64,000 bases of DNA from CAZCPB01 sp044223975. GTDB lineage: Bacteria; Planctomycetota; Phycisphaerae; Phycisphaerales; UBA1924. Under the pieces are notes generated by a model. The model saw only the letters and a program-made list of their open reading frames with translations. It made no database searches and was not told the DNA's origin. Positions 58,490 through 64,000 of the stretch are shown here, in pieces (the stretch's first letter is position 1; every line of letters begins with the position of its first letter). The stretch lies in the NCBI GenBank assembly GCA_044223975.1, contig JBGALI010000011.1, positions 62,001-126,000 of the forward strand, read 5' to 3'. The position numbers and the translations under genes were made by a program.

Positions 58490-59793
58490 GAGGTCACGTG
58501 CTCCTCGGTCTGGCGAAGAAGTTTCGTTGCGGCAGCGCCCTTCAGATACAGGAAGAGCATCATCATGGCCGCCCGGGCGGACCACTCGCGGACGGACTGG
58601 CGGTCGCCGCCGCCCATGTTGAAGCGGCGCGAAACGACGGGCGTGTCGCTGCCGTGGCGTGCGGCCAGGGCGATCCAGACGGTGCCGACGGGCTTGTCGG
58701 GGCTGCCGCCGTCGGGGCCGGCGACGCCGGTGATCGAAAGGGCAAAGTCGGCGGCGGCGCGGTCCAGGGCGCCGCGGGCCATGGTCTCGGCGGTGTGGTG
58801 GCTGACGGCGCCGTGGGCGGCGATGATCGAGGCGGGCACTCCGACCTGCGACGACTTCATCTCGTTGCTGTAAGTGATCCAGCCGCCGACGAACACGGCC
58901 GAGGCGCCGGGCACCTCGGTGAACATCGAGCCGAGCAAGCCACCGGTGCAGCTCTCGGCGACGGCGAGGGTGCGGGCCCGGGTGCGGAGCTCAGAGAGCA
59001 CGGCCTGCTGCAGCGTGGTGTCGCCCTCGCCGAAGCAATAAGGAACGGCGGCGGCGCGGGCGGCGCGGACCGTTTCGTCCATGGCCCGGGCGGCGTCGGA
59101 GATTGAGCCCGTCGCGTCGTAGCGGACACGGATGCTCACCACGCCGCCGGAGGCGGTGGTGCCGACGAGCGGGTTTCTCGTGCGGTCCATCAGCCGCCCC
59201 AGGCGCGCGGCGAGTTCGCTCTCGCCGATGCCGTAGCAGTGCAGCGCGTGCGTGCGCACGGTGCGCCCGGGGGCGGGGACCAGACGCGGGCGTACGTGCG
59301 CCTCGAACATCGCCGACATCTCGGCCGGAGGTCCGGGCAGGCAGAAGACATCGCAAGCGCCGATTCTGGCGGCCAGGCCCGGCGCGGTGCCGCGCTCGTT
59401 CGAGAGACATGCAGCGCGCGAGGGGCGTTGGGCCTGAACGCGGTTGATGGCGTTCATTTCTCTGCCACGCCCCGAGAACCACCGCTTGACACTTTCCAGG
59501 GCGGCGGGGTCTTCGATGAGCACGTCGTCCGTGGCCCGCGCGAGTGCGCCGCGGCAGAGGTCGTCGGCGGTGGGGCCCAGGCCGCCGGTTGAGATGAGCA
59601 GGTCGGCGCTTGCGGCGAGGCGTTGGAGGGCCGCGACCGTGGCCTCGAGGTCGTCAGGAACGGTCACGTGCTCGACCACTTCGATTCCCAGGTCAAGAAG
59701 TCGAGCCGAGAGCCACCGGCTGTTGGTGTCCAAACGCTGGCCTAGGGTCAGCTCGTCGCCCATGGAGAGGATGGCGGCCTTGGCGTGGGGCAC
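58486..59793 (-). CDS. cinA: CinA family protein (nicotinamide-nucleotide amidase / competence-damage protein)
   Basis: Two-domain cytosolic protein of 435 residues. The N-terminal MoaB/COG1058 domain has AAILSMGDELTLGQRLDTNS, STGGLGPTADDL and CLPGPPAEM. The C-terminal amidase domain has VAESCTGGLLGSMF and SITGVAGPDGG. It is linked to pyridine-nucleotide salvage and, in some bacteria, to competence. Start: GTG 59793 is preferred over TTG 59799, since TACGCT lies five bases before it. Length is normal. Confidence 0.88.
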   Translation of the reverse strand: MPHAKAAILSMGDELTLGQRLDTNSRWLSARLLDLGIEVVEHVTVPDDLEATVAALQRLAASADLLISTGGLGPTADDLCRGALARATDDVLIEDPAALESVKRWFSGRGREMNAINRVQAQRPSRAACLSNERGTAPGLAARIGACDVFCLPGPPAEMSAMFEAHVRPRLVPAPGRTVRTHALHCYGIGESELAARLGRLMDRTRNPLVGTTASGGVVSIRVRYDATGSISDAARAMDETVRAARAAAVPYCFGEGDTTLQQAVLSELRTRARTLAVAESCTGGLLGSMFTEVPGASAVFVGGWITYSNEMKSSQVGVPASIIAAHGAVSHHTAETMARGALDRAAADFALSITGVAGPDGGSPDKPVGTVWIALAARHGSDTPVVSRRFNMGGGDRQSVREWSARAAMMMLFLYLKGAAATKLLRQTEEHVTS

Positions 59794-59868
59794 GGGCAAG
59801 CGTAGAAGCCGGCGAAGGGAGTGGCTTGGCGAGGCGCCCGATGAATTCGCATCGATTCGCGGCCCGGG

Positions 59869-61434
59869 TCAGGCGCCGTGCGCGTGGTGAGCCGTGGAGG
59901 GCTCGCCGACGCGGTGGATGGTGATCGTGTTGGTGGCCTTGGCCTGCCCGAGGGGGCGGCCGGCGACGATGACGACCGAATCGCCCCGGGCGCAGATGCC
60001 GCGGGAGAGGAGGAATTCGTCGACCGAAGCGGTCCAATCGGAGATTCTCCCGGTCTCGGGCGGCCGCGAGCAGACGGGGATGACGCCGCCCAGCAGCGTC
60101 ATGCGCCGGGTCGACACCGCGTCAGAGGAGTACGAGATGATCGGGACGTGCAGGTTGTTCTGGCTGAGGTAGCGGGCGGTGCCGCCGCGCTGCGACCAGC
60201 ACACGACGGCCTTGGCGTGCAGGTCCGCGGCGATGAGGGCAGCCCCGTGGGCGAGGGCGGCGGTGCCCTTGTGGCGTTCCTCGAGGCGGGTGGGGTTGGA
60301 CGACGCCGTGCGCGGCATGTGCGCGAGGCGGTCTTCGGCGGCGCTGGCGATGCGGCGCATGGTCTCGACGACGAGGGCGGGGTGCTTGCCGGCGGCGGTC
60401 TCGGCCGAGAGCATCACGGCGTCGGCGCCGTCGAAGATGGCGTTGGCGACGTCGCTGGCCTCGGCGCGGGTGGGCATGACATTCTCGATCATGGTCTCGA
60501 GCATCTGTGTCGCGACGATGCAGGGCTTGCCCATCGCGGCGCACACCGAAAGGATTTCCTTCTGGGCCACGGGCACGCGGGCGATGTCCATCTCGACACC
60601 CAGGTCGCCGCGGGCGACCATGATGCCGTCGGAGGCGGCGACGATGCGGTCGAGGTCGGCGAGGGCCTGGGGCTTCTCGATCTTGGCGATCACGGGCATC
60701 CAGCACGCCGCGTGACGGTCGTCGTGCTCGGCGCCGGCCGGGCAGCGGGCGGCGAGGTTTCTCTTAAGTTCGATGACTTCCTCGGCGCGGCGGACGAAGC
60801 TCAGGGCCAGGAAGTCCATCTGGTTCTTGAACGCCCAGTCGACGCACTCCCAGTCGCGGGGGCTGATGGCGGGCGCGGACATCACGCTCTGCGGGAGGTT
60901 GATCCCCTTGCCGCTGGTAACGAGACCGCCGACGATGACGCGGCAGCGCAGCTCGCCCTCTTTCGCGCGGGATTCGACGGCCAGCATGCGGACGGCGCCG
61001 TCGTTGATGAGGACCTTCTGACCGGGCTTGACCTCGTCGATCATCTGCGGGTAGGTCGTGGGGAAGACCGCGACCGACTGGCCGGAGGCGTTCTTCTCGA
61101 TGAACGCGAGATCCACGCCGCGCCGGATGACGGCGTCCTGCCCTGACTCGAGCGTGATGCCGCCGTCGGGCACCTTGCCGATGCGCACCTTGGGCCCCTG
61201 CAGGTCGCCGAGGCACCCGACGGGGCGGCGGAGTTCGGCGCTGACGCGGCGGACGGTGTCAAGACGCTTCTGATGGGAGTCGAAGTCGCCGTGCGAGAAG
61301 TTGAAACGGAAGACGCTGACGCCGGCCTCGATGAGGCGGCGGACCATCTCCGGCGAGTCCGAGGCGGGTCCGATCGTCGCGACAATTTTGGCGAGCATCG
61401 GCGCGGAGTCGAGGGATTCGGTCGGTGCGGTCAT
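59869..61434 (-). CDS. pyk: Pyruvate kinase
   Basis: Glycolytic enzyme of 521 residues that transfers phosphate from phosphoenolpyruvate to ADP. Signatures are KIVATIGPASDSPEM, FRFNFSHGD, GDLQGPKVRIG, VIAKIEKPQAL, MVARGDLGVE and ATQMLETMIENVMPTRAEASDVANA. The C-terminal regulatory domain is present (HGAALIAADLHAKAVVCWS). A spacer of about 20 residues (CPAGAEHDDRHAACWM) sits before IAKIEKP. A GATAAT box six bases before the ATG suggests a leaderless message. Confidence 0.93.
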   Translation of the reverse strand: MTAPTESLDSAPMLAKIVATIGPASDSPEMVRRLIEAGVSVFRFNFSHGDFDSHQKRLDTVRRVSAELRRPVGCLGDLQGPKVRIGKVPDGGITLESGQDAVIRRGVDLAFIEKNASGQSVAVFPTTYPQMIDEVKPGQKVLINDGAVRMLAVESRAKEGELRCRVIVGGLVTSGKGINLPQSVMSAPAISPRDWECVDWAFKNQMDFLALSFVRRAEEVIELKRNLAARCPAGAEHDDRHAACWMPVIAKIEKPQALADLDRIVAASDGIMVARGDLGVEMDIARVPVAQKEILSVCAAMGKPCIVATQMLETMIENVMPTRAEASDVANAIFDGADAVMLSAETAAGKHPALVVETMRRIASAAEDRLAHMPRTASSNPTRLEERHKGTAALAHGAALIAADLHAKAVVCWSQRGGTARYLSQNNLHVPIISYSSDAVSTRRMTLLGGVIPVCSRPPETGRISDWTASVDEFLLSRGICARGDSVVIVAGRPLGQAKATNTITIHRVGEPSTAHHAHGA

Positions 61435-61440
61435 GGACTG

Positions 61441-61446
61441 ATTATC
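61441..61446 (-). promoter_or_regulatory. -10-like box GATAAT, leaderless spacing
   Basis: The box lies six bases before the pyruvate kinase ATG on the minus strand. Confidence 0.5.
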
Positions 61447-61475
61447 GGCGAGAACGGCGGCAGCGGTGAGGCCGT

Positions 61476-63086
61476 TCAGGGTGCCGTGCGGGAGAGTTCG
61501 AGGATGCGGAGGTAGTTGCCCCGGAAGAACGCGGTGTAGCCGATCAGGATGTCGGCCAGCGTGCCCGTCTTCTTGGCCTGGTCCCAGCGTTCCTTGATCG
61601 CCTTGAAGTTCTGCGGCGTGAAGTCGAGCTCCGCACCGTCCTGTGTTCGAGTGGTGGGGAACGAGTAGAAAAGAGTCTCCATCTCGGCGAGACGATCGTG
61701 AGGGAACGAGGGGTTGTTCCGGGCCCGGATGAGGGCGGTCCACGCGGCGCGCTGCTCGTCGGCGATGTCGCACGAGAAGGCACCCATCATGATCCCGATC
61801 GCGTCGCGCCACCCGGCGGGCTTGACCTTGGTGGCCAGCTCGAACGGGTTCACCTTGTCGATCATGAAGCTCTGGTACTTGTCGTACATGAACCTCGAGA
61901 CCGGCATGCGTCGGAGGGCGTAGTCCTCGGGGCCCATCGGGCGACCGTCGGGGCCCTTGGGGTTGGACTGGCCTTCCTTGCTGCTTGTCGGCGGGAACTG
62001 CCAGAGCGCCTGGCCCTCGTCGCTCAAGCAGAAGCGCACGAAGCGGCGCGCCATCTCCGGGTTGGGCCCGCCGCGGAGAATTGAAACAGGGTCTGCGTCG
62101 ATCGACGTGGCGCCCTTGGGATCGACGTAGCCCACGCGGCTGTCGCGGACGTCGTGCCCGGGGGGCACCACGGCTTGGGCCTGGTTTCTTCCGTAGAAGT
62201 CGATGGCCAGGCCCATGGCCGCCTCGCCGTGCGCGACGTCGATGGGGGGCTTGGTGGACTGGTTGGTGAAGTAGCGCGTGTTGGCGCACATCTCGCGGAT
62301 GAGCCGCCAGCCCTTTTCCCAGCCGTAGTAGCTCAGGATGGCGTCGAGCGAGGTGGTGATCGAGCCGGACTGACGCGGGTCGGAGAGGGCGACGTTTCCG
62401 ACGAGCTCGGGGCGGGCGAGGTCCTCGAAGGATGTCGGCTCCGGGACCTTGAGGCTGGCGAGCAGGTCCTTGTTGTACACGATGCCGAAGCACGAGAGCG
62501 CGGTGCCGATCCAGTATTGGCCCGGGTCGCCCTTGGCCGGGTCGCCGGGGTCGTAGAGGTACGCCACGCCGACCTGGTTGGGGCCGAACCAGGCGTCCAT
62601 ATCTTCCCTTGAAAACCCCGCGGGAACGCTCATGGAGATGTACGTGAGCTTCTTCTCCGCACCGGTTGCGCCCTGCACCGTTGTTTCGGCGAAGACGTCC
62701 TTGGATGTTTTCAGGCGACCGTGGTCGTAGGAGCCGCCGCCCATCATGAGATCGATCGGGATGACGCCGGGTTGGCAGGTGCCGTCGGGGGCGATCTCGC
62801 CGCCGCGGATGGCCGCGTTGTACTTGGAGACCAGCTGCTTGACGATCTCGCTGGTGCCTCCGGGAACCAGCCACACGACCCGGGCGGGCTCGTGGTACTC
62901 GCGTTCGTGCCAGCGCTTGAACGCCCTCTCAAACTCGAGCCTGATCTGCGAGACGTGGGGGGAGACGATGACGACGGTCTTGAGGTCCTTTTCGCGGGCG
63001 TCGCGTGCCGCGGCGGGGCGCATAAGGAACGGGATGCCGATGATGACGGCCAGGAGGAGCAGGATGAGCGCACGCCCGCGGGACAT
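61476..63086 (-). CDS. Extracellular solute-binding protein (ABC transporter type)
   Basis: Exported or membrane-anchored binding protein of 536 residues with an N-terminal hydrophobic segment (about 5-26). The fold is that of periplasmic binding proteins for iron or spermidine/putrescine-type ligands (VVIVSPHVSQIRLEFERAFKRWH, IPIDLMMGGGSYDHGRL, SCFGIVYNKDLLASLKVPEP, SGSITTSLDAILSYYGWEKGW). It is longer than usual (about 350). No permease or ATPase gene adjoins it, so its transporter is elsewhere. TACACT lies six bases before the ATG. Confidence 0.82.
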   Translation of the reverse strand: MSRGRALILLLLAVIIGIPFLMRPAAARDAREKDLKTVVIVSPHVSQIRLEFERAFKRWHEREYHEPARVVWLVPGGTSEIVKQLVSKYNAAIRGGEIAPDGTCQPGVIPIDLMMGGGSYDHGRLKTSKDVFAETTVQGATGAEKKLTYISMSVPAGFSREDMDAWFGPNQVGVAYLYDPGDPAKGDPGQYWIGTALSCFGIVYNKDLLASLKVPEPTSFEDLARPELVGNVALSDPRQSGSITTSLDAILSYYGWEKGWRLIREMCANTRYFTNQSTKPPIDVAHGEAAMGLAIDFYGRNQAQAVVPPGHDVRDSRVGYVDPKGATSIDADPVSILRGGPNPEMARRFVRFCLSDEGQALWQFPPTSSKEGQSNPKGPDGRPMGPEDYALRRMPVSRFMYDKYQSFMIDKVNPFELATKVKPAGWRDAIGIMMGAFSCDIADEQRAAWTALIRARNNPSFPHDRLAEMETLFYSFPTTRTQDGAELDFTPQNFKAIKERWDQAKKTGTLADILIGYTAFFRGNYLRILELSRTAP

Positions 63087-63092
63087 GGCCGG

Positions 63093-63098
63093 AGTGTA
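63093..63098 (-). promoter_or_regulatory. -10-like box TACACT, leaderless spacing
   Basis: The box lies six bases before the ATG of the solute-binding protein, with no Shine-Dalgarno. Confidence 0.5.
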
Positions 63099-63208
63099 GT
63101 GATCGCCAAGGGGGGCGCGAAGGGCCGGCGACGACGTGTGTTGCTCCGGCGGTCCTCGCCAGTACCATGGGCCCAAGGGCAGGGGTTCGTGGGCCGGAGA
63201 ATCACCGC

Positions 63209-64000
63209 GTGAAGACGCCTTGCATGTCGTTCGTGGTCGCGTGCGTGACGGGCGTGTTCGTGGCATTCGCGGGCGCGGCTGGTGCCGAAGGCTCGCCGGC
63301 CCGCGACGGGCCACGCGTCGAGTACACCGTGCGGCTCCCCGAGCCGCAGACCCAGATGGTCGAGATGTCGGTGGTCCTGCACGGGCTGACCGGCGACGCG
63401 ATCGACCTGTGCCTGCCGGTGTGGCGCCCTGGCCGGTACGTGGTGCTCGACCCCAGCGGGACGGTGCGCGAGGCCCGGGCGCGATCGGGGGACGGTCGGA
63501 CGCTCGAGATCGTCAAGACGGACAAGTCCACCTGGCGCGTGTCGACGGGCGGGGCCCCGGAGATCGTGGTCGACTACCGCGTCTACGCCAACAACTTGGG
63601 CGAGCGCACCCGTCACGTGGACGACACGCACGCATTCCTCTCGCCGGCAAGCGTGTTCATGTACGCGCCGTCGCTGCGGGACGAGCCGCTGGAGGTGCAC
63701 GTCGATGCGCCGCAGGGGTGGCGCGTCGCGACGGGGCTGGAGCACGACCCTGCCGACGAGAGGACGGTCCGGGCGCCGAACTACGACGTGCTGGTCGACT
63801 CGCCGCTGGAGATCGGCGTGCAGGAGCGGGCGGAGTTCGACGTCGACGGTGTTCCGCACGAGATCGTGGTGTGGTGGGGCGGGAAGCCGAGCGTGGCGAG
63901 CCCACCGGCGCGTCCGAAGTACTTTGACCTGGAGCGGATGCGGGCGGACTTTGCCCGGATCGTCCGGGCGCAGCGGGACGTGTTCGGGGACCTGCCGTAC
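63209..64000 (+). CDS. M61 family peptidase (partial, N-terminal part)
   Basis: Exported metallopeptidase of the M61 (glycyl aminopeptidase) family, cut by the window end after 264 codons. A signal peptide ends near AGAEG. The N-terminal beta-domain has RVEYTVRLPEPQTQMVEM, DLCLPVWRPGRYVVLDPSG and RVYANNLGERTRHVDDTHA, then LEVHVDAPQGWRVATGLE. The catalytic HExxH should lie further on and is not visible. GTG 63209 is preceded by GGAG; ATG 63224 is an alternative. Confidence 0.8.
   Translation, partial: MKTPCMSFVVACVTGVFVAFAGAAGAEGSPARDGPRVEYTVRLPEPQTQMVEMSVVLHGLTGDAIDLCLPVWRPGRYVVLDPSGTVREARARSGDGRTLEIVKTDKSTWRVSTGGAPEIVVDYRVYANNLGERTRHVDDTHAFLSPASVFMYAPSLRDEPLEVHVDAPQGWRVATGLEHDPADERTVRAPNYDVLVDSPLEIGVQERAEFDVDGVPHEIVVWWGGKPSVASPPARPKYFDLERMRADFARIVRAQRDVFGDLPY

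Noticed and set aside
59869..62874. A 1,001-codon open frame joining pyruvate kinase to upstream sequence
   Set aside because: The part upstream of 61434 is out of frame with the solute-binding protein and Arg/Pro-rich. Only the pyruvate kinase part is a real protein.

Overview
The window is high-GC DNA, densely coded on both strands with short intergenic gaps, and looks like a chromosome segment of a planctomycete, most likely of the class Phycisphaerae. The evidence is a 2,510-residue secreted protein with the planctomycete-type N-terminal motif FEALEGRVLLA, five secreted proteins ending in a PAP-variant PEP-CTERM-like tail (Pro-Ala-Pro, hydrophobic stretch, Arg cluster), DUF1080 and sulfatase genes, and split genes for both subunits of a type IIB topoisomerase (Topo VI). 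This placement is inference from gene content. No rRNA, tRNA, CRISPR array, prophage or integrase was seen.

Layout. 1-3.6 kb: the 5' part of a site-2 protease gene (rseP), a redoxin, an nDsbD-like protein and a rhodanese-fold lipoprotein. 3.7-11.3 kb: one giant secreted repeat protein. 11.7-20.7 kb: mostly housekeeping genes (Asp/Glu racemase, HscB, two coupled CNNM/CBS proteins, thioredoxin, FIST, beta carbonic anhydrase, MsrB, PgeF). 20.7-27.3 kb: a VOC protein with a histone-H1-like Lys tail, a DUF3500 protein, a double DUF1080 protein, three tandem overlapping paralogues of an unrecognised secreted family, and a Gly-rich secreted protein. 27.4-43.1 kb: penicillin acylase family, bactofilins, an MHS-type MFS transporter, a three-gene membrane cluster, an esterase, a sulfatase, a 43-residue-repeat PAP-CTERM protein, an NHL-propeller plus pentaheme cytochrome operon, and a class C beta-lactamase-fold hydrolase. 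43.2-44.4 kb: a REP-associated tyrosine transposase (RAYT) gene with imperfect palindromic repeats on both sides. 44.4-52.5 kb: a HAF-repeat protein, Topo VI subunit A, a Cys-rich copper-binding protein, a UbiA prenyltransferase, two META-domain proteins around a conserved hypothetical, and Topo VI subunit B. 52.6-57.6 kb: a YcfL/COG3014/LpoB-like lipoprotein operon and a Tyr/Gly-rich secreted protein. 57.8-64 kb: SDR and CinA (overlapping), pyruvate kinase, a solute-binding protein and the start of an M61 peptidase.

Expression signals. A -10-like hexamer close to TA(G/C)(A/G)CT recurs upstream of many genes. For about ten genes it lies only 6-8 bases before the start codon and no Shine-Dalgarno is present, which points to leaderless mRNAs. 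Genes with a longer leader usually carry GGAG or AGGA. Overlaps of the ATGA/GTGA/TTGA type mark coupled genes. Four strong hairpin terminators are visible. The points most worth a second look are bacterial Topo VI, the leaderless promoter pattern, the RAYT/palindrome unit and the tandem unknown secreted family.
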